Shown: positions 1-11,143 of the stretch, one piece after another | How the letters are laid out: each line of letters starts with the position of its first letter | Numbering within the stretch: position 1 is the stretch's first letter | Origin: Paraescarpia echinospica | Lineage: Eukaryota > Annelida > Polychaeta > Sabellida > Siboglinidae | Length of the DNA stretch: 64,000 bases | Direction: 5' to 3' | Assembly (NCBI GenBank): GCA_020002185.1 | Contig: CM034533.1 | Span: 55,049,486-55,113,485 of the forward strand | Notes under the pieces: model-generated | Seen by the model: only the letters and a program-made list of their open reading frames with translations | What the model was told of the DNA's origin: nothing | Database searches by the model: none | Program-made: the position numbers and the translations under genes

Positions 1-1315
1 AGTGGGACATTCGGACATTCTGTCGTATATATTGTGTTGAAATACTCGCTGCCAATGTTTTTTTTATGATAAAAACATATGGCAAAGTTGTTCAAGTGAG
101 AACTGTATGTGGGAAAGGGTTAACGTAGCAGATGTCATTACTTATGAACGTATTATTGGAGGCAAAACTTTACAGAGGTCATGTGCATAATTTGTATTGT
201 GACATAGGCAAGGAGTGACAGAATGAATACATCAATTTATGATTCCAGAGTCAGCGGGCAGAACATTTCACATCATATGTAATGAATACTGATACATTTT
301 GCATCACCTTAATTTGATGTTATTTTAGCAAATAAAACAGAAGTTTCCCTAAGGACCGTTTGCATAAGCGATTACATGTCTGATTGGTCATGTGACACGG
401 TGTCACCCAATCAATCAGACAAACAATTGGTGAATGTAAACGTCATCATAAGACTGATTGAATCGGCTGGTCCTAATTTGACCAAAGGTTTACTGACAGT
501 TTGGCCAATCAGCATCCATTGTGACTGACATGTGTTTTGTCAAATGAAGACAATTACAAATTGCAATGATAGAAAATGTGAAGACCACAAAGAGCTGTCA
601 TGCAAATTAGATTTTATTATTTATAGCAAATTGTTACTTTTCCCAGCAAGTGCCAAATATTTGGAAGAACATTGAAGGTAATGTTGCTGTGATACATGTT
701 TGTCTGGTTCTGCCAATGCTTTGCAACATTAACTTGGATAGTCTTTTGCATTGTACTTGATGATTTGAAAAAATGTTCTAAATCACAGTTTTGTGCTACC
801 CTTTTTAACTGAATGTCGCACTAATCTGGGTTATGTACTAAATGTTGTGATTGTTACTGTTGCAAAATGGACACATCACTGTATGCATAAATAATATAAT
901 AATAAATATTATATATGTATAATGATAATTATAATAAGGTAACTTCTATTGCACCTAAATCCTTGGAAACCAAGTTCAGAGGCACATCAAGATAAAAGAA
1001 ATCGATTTGTAAGCAGAATTCAAGTTGTCAACAGATGGAGCTAAGGTGGATGAACAAGGTTATAACGGTAATTATGTAAATGATGGCCGAAAAATATACA
1101 AGCACACACCATGTTGACACATGTACGCATGCATGCATGTACACACACAAATATAAAAAAAACAGATATGTACAGAATACATGTTTGAGAGGGGTGTGAA
1201 GACAGAGTGAGTGAAGATAGTTGTAGCATGACTGTTAAATGTGGGGAGAATGAGAGTGAGAGAAGGAAGAGTGTAGATGGTTGTGGGAGGAGTGAGGAAG
1301 AACAATAAAATATTG
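1..1315. other. Non-coding flank, one imperfect hairpin
   Basis: No gene seen. GTCTGATTGG at 378 can pair with CAATCAGAC ending at 420 around a GTGACACGGTGTCAC core. Confidence 0.5.
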
Positions 1316-1494
1316 AGAACCAGTACCAGTGGCCAAGCCAGAGCCCTGTCTGCCCGCCTTCAAAACTGGCAGATGACTGGCCAAGAAGGGTAATTACAAC
1401 TGATAAGATTGGTGGAAATTAGAGGGGGCCAGTTGGCCACCAGATTAGCTAATAGTTTCAAGTCTAGGAACCCACATTAATTACTGTCAAAGAT
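1316..1494 (+). mobile_element. hAT-like MITE, left half (split by LINE)
   Basis: It matches the left part of the copy at 26118-26489 (GGCAGATGACTGGCCAAG and following). The right half resumes at 4043 after the inserted LINE. Confidence 0.75.
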
Positions 1495-4042
1495 GGGCCT
1501 TGGGGCGAGGCATGCGGAGGGAAAAGGATCCTAGAATTTGGAGACGCGATGGAGATGGTGGTGTGCAACACGTTTTTCAAGAAGGAAGAGAGGCACCTAG
1601 TGTCGTATGAGTCCAGCAGTCGCAGAAGTCAGATCGACTTTCTGATAGTGAGGAAGGTGGACTGTAGACTGGTGAGGAACGTGAAGGTGACTGCTGGTGA
1701 GGAGTGTGTTTTGTAGCACTGTCTCGTTGTCGGAGACATGACCCTGGGCAGCGGTAGGCGCATTAAGAAGAAACATGTGCCAAGGCTCAGAGTGTGGAAG
1801 CTTTCCGAAGAGAAAGCGAGGAATGAGTTCCGGGAGAAGGTAGCCAACTTGGCTGAGGAAGCCGTTGAAATGAAGGGCGTGGTTGGGAGATGGGAAACAA
1901 TGAAGATATGGCTCAAGGCCACAGAGGAGGTCTGCGGGTGGACAAAAGGTGCGCCTAGGCACAGGGAGACGTGGTGGTGGAACGACAAGGTGAAAAGGGT
2001 GGTCGATGAGAAGAGGAGCTGCTTCAGAAGGTGGAAAAGGATGAAGGCGGAGGAGGACAGATTGGTGTACCTCGACATGAAACGCGCTGCTCGGAGATCG
2101 GTGTGGCTGGCACAAGATTCCAAAAGGCAGGAGTTTGTGGAGGAACTGGCAAGCGAGGAAGGAAAACGACAATTCTTCAGGATTGCGAAACAGATGGTGA
2201 AAGAAAGGCGGGACGTGACTGGCACAAGCTGTGTGAAGGATGAGCTCGGAAACATCATGACAGATGGTAAAGGAATGAAGGAGGTGTAGAAAAAGTACAT
2301 GGAGAAGCTGCTGAATGTTGAGAAAGCCTGGGATGGCGAGGTGGAGTGTGGCGTAGTGGAGGGGCCAAGCTGCTGTGTCACAGAGGAGGAAGTATCAAAG
2401 GCGTTGAAGCACACTAAGACGGAGAAGGCAGCGAGTCCATCTGGTGTTGTCTCAGAAATGATGAAGGCAGTAGGCGACAAGGGCATGGAATGGTTGACTA
2501 ACCTGTGCAACAACATCGTGGCAGAGGGCCGCATTCTCATTGACTGGAAAAACAGCATTCTAATCCCACTATTCAAAGGGAAGGGCGATCCCCTAGAGTG
2601 TGGTTCTTTCAGGGCCATCAAGCTCCTGGAGCAGGCCATGAAGGTCATGGAGAGGGTGCTAGAGGTGAGAATGAGAGAGAGCAGGTGCAGATCAACGAGA
2701 TGCAGTTTGGCTTTATGCCAGGGAAAGGGACGACAGATGCCATCTTCATTGTGCGACAAATGCAGAAGAAACATCTGGCCAAGAAGACCTGAAAAAGGCG
2801 TTTGACAGGGTACCAAGGGATGTGATGAGATGGCCACGAGAAAATCAGGTGTGGAGGAGTGGCTGGTGAAGGCAGTGATGACGTTGTACAGTGAGGCAAG
2901 CACCGTGGTGAGGACGGAGCATGGAGACAGCAGCAGCTTTGAGGTGAAGGTGGGGGGTGCACCAGGGCTCAGTATTGAGCCCACTGCTGTTTGCCATTGT
3001 GATGGACGTGGTGTTGAAGGAGGCGAGGGGGAGGACTGCCCTGTGAACTGCTGTATGCAGATGATCTTGTCCTTATGGCAACGACCAGGGAAGAACTAAG
3101 AAGGAAGCTGGTGGAGTGGTGCACGAGATTGGTGGCCAAACGACTGAAGGTGAACGCTGTGAAGTCGAAGGTGATGGTCAGCATAGGTGACAGAGGAGTG
3201 ATGTCAGAGTCTGGTGCATGGCCATGTGGAGTCTGTAGCAAGGGTGTAGCCACAAACTCGCTTCAGTGTACATCGTGTACAAAGTGGGTCCACAGGAGAT
3301 GCAGTGGTGTGAAGGGTAGCCTGCAGGCAGTGAGCGCAACGTTTGTGTGCAAGATGTTCAGGGAGAGGTACCACCTGCAGAGGCAACGGAAGAGGGCTTG
3401 GAGGTGGATGGAGAGACATACAACACAGTAGACAACTTCTGCTACCTGGGCGACATGCTGGGTGCGAAGGGTGGGGTGGATGCAGCGGTAACAGCGAGAG
3501 TGAGATGTGCCTGGCAGAAGTTCAGGGGTTAACACCCTTCCTGACTTCAAAAGCGCCCCCCGAAGATGAAGGGCCAGGTGTACACAGCTTGTGTCAGAAG
3601 TTGCCTGTTGTATGGGTGTGAGACATGGGCCATGAGGACCGATCATGACACGAGGATGGAAAGGGTTGAGATGAGGATGGTTAGATGGATGTGTGGTGCA
3701 TCACTCAGTGACAGACAGCCCAGTGCAGAGTTTAGAAGAAGAGTAGGAGTGGAGGCGATTGGGGATGTGATCAGAAGAAGCAGGCTGAGGTGGTATGGGC
3801 ATGTAGAGCGAAAGGACGACGAGGACTGGGTGAAGGGCTGTACTAAGTTAGTGGTGGAGGGCACAGCTCCCGTCGACAGACCAAGGAAGACCTGGCAGAA
3901 CTCTGTGTCTGCAGACTTGAGTCTGATGGGTATCGACCATCGGGATGCACGGGACCGTGTCAAGTGGAAGAGGGCAATTGGAAGAAAGGCGAACCCAGCA
4001 GAGCCTGGAAACACCGCCTCTAAACGACGATGATGATGATGG
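1495..4042 (+). mobile_element. Non-LTR retrotransposon (LINE), degraded, with zinc-finger ORF
   Basis: In order I see the C-terminal endonuclease part (VVCNTFFKKEERHLVSY, SRRSQIDFLIVRK at about 1555-1660), a linker protein (1738-2289), the reverse transcriptase (PLECGSFRAIKLLEQAMKVM, DLKKAFDRVPRDV, LLYADDLVLM with the catalytic YADD near 3050-3080), a zinc finger (CGVCSKGVATNSLQCTSCTK, WVHRRCSGVKG near 3222-3320) and the C terminus (RLRWYGHVERKDDEDWVKGC, RPRKTWQNSV). In-frame TAG codons at about 1715 and 2287 and several frameshifts break it. It ends in a GAT-repeat tail typical of LINE 3' ends. It sits inside a MITE (halves at 1316-1494 and 4043-4262). Confidence 0.9.
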
Positions 4043-4262
4043 TACAAATGGTAGTGAAATAATTTAAATGGATCTGAATTAATTAAATAAATTGCTGAAA
4101 TTACACTAGTTTGTCACTGAAAAAATTAAACTGGCCAATAATGGCTGTGCTTGACATGAGAGCCTTCCACACAAGCTGTTCACAAGCTAAAAAGACACAC
4201 TTTTGATTAATTCAAAACTGGCAAAAAATTATTTCTGGCTAAGGGCCTGACTGATCAGTACC
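4043..4262 (+). mobile_element. hAT-like MITE, right half (split by LINE)
   Basis: It matches the right part of the copies at 26118-26489 and 43437-43665, including AAACTGGCCAATAATGGCT and the end TTATTTCTGGCTAAGGGCC, which is the inverted partner of the left end. Confidence 0.75.
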
Positions 4263-4731
4263 AATGCCAGCCTCACCCCGGACTTAAGAGACAGGGAAGA
4301 GATCAAGAAACAAACTAACAAACACCTTGCTCAACAAGACATTAACAAATACACACTGGTCAATTAAAAAACAATAAATCAGAGATCTCCACACCCTATT
4401 CCCTGTGACAGCTGTTAACCCTAAAACCCCAAACCACCTACAACCAGTCAATCTGTCATGATCGCAGACACCACTAACCACCTGCGGAATAAACTGGATT
4501 GTAACGATTTACACATATAGTGCCATCTACCGAACAACAGTATGCTATATAATATCTTAAAGCATATTTTATCAGCTATACACTATGGGTATTTATCGTT
4601 TACAAATTGTTTCAGTTAGTGCCGTTTAAAAAACACAAACTGTCAAATTTACCATCGGAATCGGAGTGCATTTCATAAAACGCCATCATCTAGTATCTAA
4701 ACAGTTAAAAGAGAATTGCACACAACTAGAA

Positions 4732-5034
4732 TTAGAAGCACCTTGTCATACGTACGAATAGGTCGAATATCAATGTGGGTCCAAAGTAACAGGCCATCCC
4801 GAGCAGCGACAGAGTGACTATCTCCGTCACCTCCCAGAGTCGCAGTTTGCAGCACCGTCGCTCAATCAGCATAATGAGAACGAAGCCAATGAGCAAGATC
4901 GATATGACGAGAAAGTCAAAGACACCCAGGTCTGAGTCCGCCCCATCGTAGCCCACCACGGGGGGCATCGCACCCGTGAATGGATCGGGCTCAGGGAGCA
5001 CAACATCTTCCTCATCATCATCGTAGTCTGCCAT
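4732..5034 (-). CDS. Small two-pass membrane protein, terminal exon (unrecognised family)
   Basis: A 100-residue frame starts at the ATG in MADYDDDEED and ends at TAG. A good acceptor (TGTGTCCCCAG, exon edge near 5055) lies just upstream, so this looks like the last exon of a gene with a 5' UTR intron. The N terminus is very acidic and rich in Pro/Gly (about residues 1-38). Two hydrophobic segments follow, about residues 40-58 (FLVISILLIGFVLIMLI) and about 72-96 (EIVTLSLLGMACYFGPTLIF), separated by a short ERRCCKLRLWE loop. I do not recognise the family. Composition and the acceptor argue for a real gene, but an upstream coding exon or a chance ORF remains possible. Confidence 0.55.
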   Translation of the reverse strand: MADYDDDEEDVVLPEPDPFTGAMPPVVGYDGADSDLGVFDFLVISILLIGFVLIMLIERRCCKLRLWEVTEIVTLSLLGMACYFGPTLIFDLFVRMTRCF

Positions 5035-5184
5035 TGTGTCTGACTGCACTGCCACCTGGGGACACATACAGGAATCATGACATTTTAGAAAAAACCTAAT
5101 ACATTGGCTTCATCCATTTATATGGGTAAATTGGAGCATAGATAATATGTCTACACTTTCACGGGTGGGTGTATGATTTGACCA

Positions 5185-5580
5185 ATGGAGGCGACACACA
5201 GTGCCTTGAGATTCACAAAATCATTGAACTACACCCCCCAACTGCTCAGTTGCACTACCCCTGTCTTGAGACTCACAAAAACCTCCAACTACACCCCCTG
5301 CCTTGAGACTCACAAAAACCTCCAATTACACCCCTGCCTTGAGACTCACAAAAACCTCCAATTACACCCCCTGTCTTGACTCACAAAAACCTCCAACTAC
5401 ACCCTCTGCCTTGAGACTCACAAAAACCTCCAACTACACCCCATGCCTTGAGACTCACAAAAACCTCCAACTGCACCCCCTGCCTTGAGACTCACAAAAA
5501 CCTCCAATTACTCCCCTGCCTTGAGACTCACAGACCTCCAACTGCACCCCCTGCCTTGAAACTCACAAAAACCTCCAACT
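5185..5580 (+). repeat. Minisatellite, 36-37 bp unit
   Basis: About ten copies of a unit containing CTTGAGACTCACAAAAACCT and CCAACTACACCCC. Small frames across it are repeat artefacts. Confidence 0.9.
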
Positions 5581-5599
5581 ATAGTCGAGTTGTCATTTT

Positions 5600-6232
5600 T
5601 GGAACCTGGAAATGGTTGGTAGTGTAAGGTTTTTTGCTGAATCATGTAGGTTATGGGTCCCTAAACTCAAATCAGCGGGACGACAACGCGCCATCCTTGG
5701 GCAACTTATGGGAGCCAGGCAAATCCAAGATGGCTGCCGTAAACCTAGGTCAAATTAGAAAATGTGTTACATCTTTGCACTGGCACATGTTGGAACATGA
5801 TTTTGGTGTCTATACACGTTTTGGCATATGAGGAATGCAGTGGAACCATTTCCAATGATGTCCGATTACGTTCACATGACAAAAATCCAAAATAGCCATC
5901 ATTTTTACCGAAAAGCCAAAAATCGAGCATAACTTTTGATTGGTTTACACTAGAGACACGATTTTTGTGTCCCCATCCCGATGTTTTGCCATATAAAGAA
6001 TTCAATGGAACCATTTCTAATGATGCCCGACTACAAACACACATCCAAAATGGTCATAATTTTTACAGAAAATAGCCAAAATCGACCATGACTTTTGATT
6101 GGATGATGCTAGAAATATGATTTTTTGGTGCATAATGAGTTCATTGGAAATTTGTTCCAATGATTTTGTATTGATGTGACATGGCAATAAAGCGGTTGTT
6201 AAAATTGGGACGTTTGTAAGATAAAATTTATT
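5600..6232 (+). repeat. Degenerate ~150-bp direct repeats
   Basis: Diverged copies share GACTTTTGATTGG, ATTTTTACNGAAAA and CAATGGAACCATTTC. They adjoin the Cys-rich fragment at 6600. Between 6233 and 6599 I see no feature. Confidence 0.55.
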
Positions 6233-6599
6233 TACAGTTCTTCTTTTTGCAATGATCTGTCATCATGACTGAGCTACGAGTATGCTGATAGCTATACATA
6301 CATGCACATGTATATGGCTACTTCTGACAAGAAACATACAAAAGCTTTGCAAAATGGCATGCAGTAGTCAAGAATGAATCTGTATCATACATGTACAACA
6401 TTTAAAAGTACAAAACTCAAAGTTCAAAGTAAGAAGTACTCGATTATAAATTTGCTGAAACACAATGAAACACAATTTGAGAGCGTTTTTTGTAATGACA
6501 GGTTTCATTTGGACATTTACGATGTGTATATCATTAATCAATTCAAAACCAACGGTATATGAAAGGGACGTCATTCACATTACATTCTCATAGAAAAGT

Positions 6600-7070
6600 T
6601 TAGTCCCGCCATTCTCTCTCATCCTCCTCTTCTATTTCCTCTGTACTGTCACCTTCTTCCTCATTATTATATCTAGCGTCATTCTCTTGCTCATCATGTT
6701 TGGAGAACAGGTTGAGGCACATGGCTTCACCAACACAGAAGCAGTACGGTGTGCAGGAAACTCCTGCAGAATGACAGCTACATGCATGACTGCTGCAAGG
6801 TTTCCCTACAGCTTCACACTGACAGTTGATGACATCCATGAGGGCAGGGGGGGCTGCTGGCCCTCTTGCGATGCATGGAATTGGCACACCCCCTACACCA
6901 GTGACAAACTCCCAACCATAATCAGCGATTTCAACCACGTGCGCAGTCTGCTGATCTGCTGCCTTCCAGAGCATGACTTGGTAGTGAGCTCGCAGGATGT
7001 GGTAGGCCAGATTAGCTTCTGTCGGAGGAAGAGTCTTGATGCGGACATATAAATTCTTGATTGATTTCAT
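6600..7070 (-). CDS. Cysteine-rich (CXC-like) protein fragment, probably mobile-element associated
   Basis: A 156-codon frame reads KTLPPTEANLAYHILRAHYQ, then ADYGWEFVTGVGGVPIPCIA, a Cys cluster from CQCEAVGKPCSSHACSCHSA through VSCTPYCFC, and a long acidic tail. The Cys spacing resembles tesmin/TSO1 CXC motifs. From memory, similar fragments are scattered in many copies through invertebrate genomes beside mobile elements. There is no clear start exon. It abuts an antisense retrotransposon at 7071, so it is probably a 5'-truncated exon or remnant. Confidence 0.45.
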   Translation of the reverse strand: MKSIKNLYVRIKTLPPTEANLAYHILRAHYQVMLWKAADQQTAHVVEIADYGWEFVTGVGGVPIPCIARGPAAPPALMDVINCQCEAVGKPCSSHACSCHSAGVSCTPYCFCVGEAMCLNLFSKHDEQENDARYNNEEEGDSTEEIEEEDEREWRD

Positions 7071-9045
7071 ATGGAATGCCCCATATGGGAGATGCTTACT
7101 CTAGTTTAGACTAGATTAGCATGTTAAAAGCTATTTCTTTGACTTCGGGTTTGCATGGACCAAGGGTTCTATTAATCATGCCTAGGACTTTTGAGGATTT
7201 GGAAACTATGTCGGTAATGTGACTTGCCCAAGTTAATTTTGAATCTAATTTTACTCCGAGCTACAGATGGCTGGATACTGTAGTGAGTGACATGCTGAAG
7301 AATGAATACGAGTATAGTCTGGGTTTAGTTTTGTTTCTTATTGGGAGGTGGACGCATTTAGAAATGTTAAATTCCATTTGCCATTTGTCAGACCATGTTT
7401 GGAGTTGGATCAGGTCAGTTTGAAGAATGCCATGGTGATTTTATGATATATAATGCTGTTGCCTGCAAAGAGGCATATGGGAGATTGGATGTTTTCGTTG
7501 ATGTCATATGTGGTGAGCAGGAAGAGGACTGACACTCACTGAGCCCTGTGGAACACCAGATGTAACATCTGTTGTGTCCAACAGAACTCCATTCACTGAG
7601 ACTCTGTGTTTACGGTTTGACAGAAATGATTTGATCTAGTTTTGTGTTTCCAGTTATTCCGTCGTAGGAGGCTAGTTTGGATAGGAGGTATTTGTGGGGG
7701 ACTTTGGCAAAATCAAGCAGGATTGCAGCTATTTGTTGTCCATAGCAATCATCCAGTCATGGACTGTCTCGATGAGTTGAGATTCACAAGACAGTCCTGA
7801 CTGGAATCTGTGTTAAAAGTAGAGGATCATTTAGTGTGTGTTCAGGTGTTTCCACATATTACTTAGAATGATGTGTTATAGAGGATGCATGTTAGTGATA
7901 TTGGTCTGTAGTTTGCGGGGTCATATGTGTGGCTTTTTTGTGTACTGGAGTTACTACTGCTTGGAGCCAGTCATCAGGGTGTTTGAATGTCTTATTACAT
8001 GACTGTTAGAAATTGTGTGTGTTAATGGGAACTATTTCCTGTGCAGTTTCTTTAAGAACTCTGGCTGGAAGTTCATCTGGGCCTGTAGCTTTGTTTTGGT
8101 TTAGATTTTTCAGTTGCATGATTACTCCAGTTATCCTGATTTCAAGAGTGGCCATATCAGGGTAAGAGGAAGGTGATTGTTGGGGCATAGGGTAGATTTC
8201 TTGGGTGCACACAGAACAAAATTGTTTTTTAGTGCATTTGCTTTGTCATGATCATTGATGATTGGTTGTTCTTTTACTTGCTGTGTGGGAATGCCAATGG
8301 TTTCTTGTTTGTTTGCTTTGATGAATGACAGAATTGTTTTTTTGTTAAGCTGTCATCAATGTTGTTGTTATTGCTTTGTAAAATTTGGCTGCAGGCTAAG
8401 TGGCTTGCTTTCTGAGTTCTTTAAACTTTTCCCAGTCACTATTATGTCCAGTTTCTTTTGCTTTTTTGTGGCTGTTGTTGCATTTTCGTTGCGTTTTCGT
8501 TGCATTCTTAATATTTTCCGTGTTATCTATGGGAGGTGGGTTTTTGCTTTGGTGTTGTGACTAGGGATGCTACTGTTGATCAGTGTGGCAAGTTGTGTCT
8601 GAAAAAAGATCCAGTTTGTGTTAATGTCTCGTGGATTGGGGTCCATGTCAAAGACAAAGTATTCTGTTGTTAATTGGGTTATAGTTTTTTACCATCTTTA
8701 AGTTTGCCCCAGTCTGCAGACTTTTATTGAAATACTTTGTGTGGTGGTTTCCTGTTGCGAACTAGGTTTAGGTTGACACTGAAGGATACGGCTTCATGAT
8801 CACTCATGCCGGGAGTGGTGTGCGTGTTGATGATTATGGACGGATTTGAGGTGAGTATTACTATTAGCCTTGGCTTAAGCTTAGCCTTAGCCTAGGCCTA
8901 GGACCTAGGGCTAGGCTTAGCCAGGCTAGCCTTAGGCTTAGGCTTAGGTCAAGGATATTGCCAGAATCGATTCGTGTGGGGTCATTCATTTCATTTTTCA
9001 ATCCAAATTCACTCGTTATTTCTAGTAGTTTGTTGTTTGGCTCTG
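7071..9045 (-). mobile_element. Antisense non-LTR retrotransposon remnant
   Basis: Read on the minus strand it gives EFGLKNEMNDPTR, GMSDHEAVSFSVNLNLVRNR (endonuclease C terminus with DHEAV) near 8750-8830, LKNLNQNKATGPDELPARVL near 8050-8110, VNGVLLDTTDVTSGVPQGSV near 7540-7600, KWQMEFNISKCVHLPIRNK near 7330-7400, and a C-terminal segment near 7110-7190. Multiple stops and gaps show that it is dead. It belongs to the Jockey/CR1-type LINE group, with the clade not resolved. A low-complexity CTTAGCC/CCTAGG stretch interrupts it at 8868-8950. Confidence 0.85.
8868..8950. repeat. CTTAGCC / TTAGGC low-complexity palindromic stretch
   Basis: Runs of CTTAGCC on one half and TTAGGCTTAGG on the other surround CCTAGGCCTAGGACCTAGGG, so the block can fold back on itself. 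It is an insertion or expansion inside the antisense LINE. Confidence 0.8.
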
Positions 9046-9623
9046 TTTAGTATACATATCATTATTGAAATATATTTTTTTGTGTACAAGATAATAGGGG
9101 TTAGTGAATTGACTAATCACCGATAAGTGGAGTGTGTAAATTGTAATAATTAAACAAAACTGAAAGTGAAGCGTCTTTTTTGCATCATTTTGCCTTTTGG
9201 GCACCTTTCGCAATGGAAGTACGCTGTATTTGTGGACAATAATACATATTTCCATCGTACAACCGACATACAACGTTAAAGCTGTTAGTCTATGTTTAAG
9301 AATAAATGACTTTAGTCGCCACCCACTTGAGAATGCGCGATTTCTGCCCCGTGCGCGGACTTCCCGCAGCCACTCGGCAACGGCGGTCGTCTATTGTGAC
9401 GCGAACGACGTTGGCGCCCTCAGACGTTTAATTAATACAATTTGTTGTTACTGTATTCGCTTGGAGCGCTATTGTATCTGTCTGAATAATGATTATTAAT
9501 CTTAGTTTCTTCATGTATTGCCTCTTACGCTATCTCTAACATTTGTTTTCAGACTGTATTGCTATGTTCAAAGTCACAAAGACAAAGTTACCCTTTTTTG
9601 GTTAAGTTTATTATTATTTAGTA

Positions 9624-9643
9624 CAGCGGTACTTCATTATTAA
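9624..9643 (+). mobile_element. Pogo/Tc1-like 180-bp MITE, left end cut off by foldback element 1
   Basis: CAGCGGTACTTCATTATTAA follows TA and matches the left terminus of the intact copy at 41980 (CAGTGGAACCTGACAATTAA). The rest of this MITE resumes at 13532. Confidence 0.7.
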
Positions 9644-10283
9644 AGGAAATAAAAACAAGGCATTAGCTAAAATCCGTTTTCCATGTGTACAGAAAGTTTA
9701 ATATTGCAAGTAACATTCGAGAACATTTAAAAAATACAAAAAAATATATTTGTAGCATAAATTCGATTTTAAACCCGTCTGTGTAGCGATTCCCGCGGAA
9801 AATAAAAATTTAATGAGCTAGGCGATCACGTGGTATCTTAACGTCACACATGACTCACACTCGCAGCAGGCCGACCCTTTCTATGCATTCAGAGCATGTT
9901 TACATGGATAATGTTGGGGTCGAAACGAGCGTCAGAATGAGTTGTTATGCAATAATCCGATGTAATACAAACACTAGTCATCATAGAGGAACAAGCAGTT
10001 ATCTTACGGTTCCACATGAATTCAATTTTATTCAAAACAATGAATGCGAATGAGCCTACAAGTCGACTAGGTTTCGCTGAGCTTGGCCCTGCCCCTGGGC
10101 TCGTTTTCAGAATAATTATATCGAATGCAACCAACGGGAGATAATCTACACCAATATACATACATCGTATCCAGCTACAGAAAGTAACGTGTAAAATCTC
10201 ATAATATCACTAGAATATCGATGTATGAAGGAGGAGTTGTACAATTTATCACAACAACTGAAATCAGTCAGTGAATTTCCGCC

Positions 10284-10369
10284 GGCCTTGATAGCTCAGT
10301 TGGTAAACGCGTTGGTTCCTTGGCGTATGTTTTACAATCGGGCGACGCCGGTTCAATTCTGACAGCATG
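10284..10369 (+). other. tRNA-like module with A and B boxes, left arm of element 1
   Basis: TAGCTCAGTTGG is an A-box match and GGTTCAATTCT a B-box match. No full cloverleaf with proper stems can be drawn, so this is tRNA-derived (pol III promoter-like), not a tRNA gene. Confidence 0.6.
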
Positions 10370-10840
10370 CAAACTATTGATTTTCTTTACACTTTTTTTG
10401 TTTATGTTTTCACGAAGTAATATAAACCAAATCATTTAGTATACTATGATGCACTGTTTGTAAATATTTATTTTTTATTTTTGTAGTAATTATTTATTCG
10501 CCACAAAAATGAAAATATGGTCATTATATACAACGATGTTTCTAAATTGTATTTATCCAGACAGATCACAATCTGTTTTCACATATATAATTACAATATA
10601 TTACTGTACAATATATTTACAATTAATAAATTAGATATCCATCACATTATATTTGTTTGGATAAATAAAATTTAGAAACATCGTTATATAATGACCATAT
10701 TTTCATTTTTGTGGCGAATAAATAATTACTACAAAAATATTAAAAAAACAGTGCATTATAGTATACTAAATGATTTGGCTTATATTACTTCGTGAAAACA
10801 TAAACAACAAAAGTGTAAAGAAAATCAATAGTTTGCATGC

Positions 10841-10922
10841 TGTCAGGATTGAACCGGCGCCGCCCGATTGTAAAATATACAATCGGGCAACTAACGCGCC
10901 TACCCACTGAGCTAGCGGGACC
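10841..10922 (-). other. tRNA-like module, right arm of element 1
   Basis: Inverted counterpart of the module at 10284. It also contains a 9-bp hairpin, CCCGATTGT with ACAATCGGG, between the boxes. Confidence 0.6.
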
Positions 10923-11143
10923 AGAGGAAATTGTCTAACTGATTTAAGTTGTTATGGTAAATTGTACTACTCCTTCATATATCGATATTCCTGTGATATT
11001 ATACACGTTATTTTATGTAGCTGGATACAATATATGTTTGCTATGTATGTTTATTGGTGTAGATTATTTCCCGTTGGTTGCATTCGATGATTATTCTGAA
11101 AACGAGCCCAAGCTCGGCGAAACCTAGTCGACTTGTACTGACT

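Noticed and set aside
1629..2984. 451-codon minus-strand frame
   Set aside because: It is the antisense of the LINE, whose plus-strand frames have recognisable endonuclease and RT motifs.
10284..10369. Functional tRNA gene
   Set aside because: A and B boxes are good but the D and T stems do not fold and the spacing is off. All six copies lie in transposon arms.
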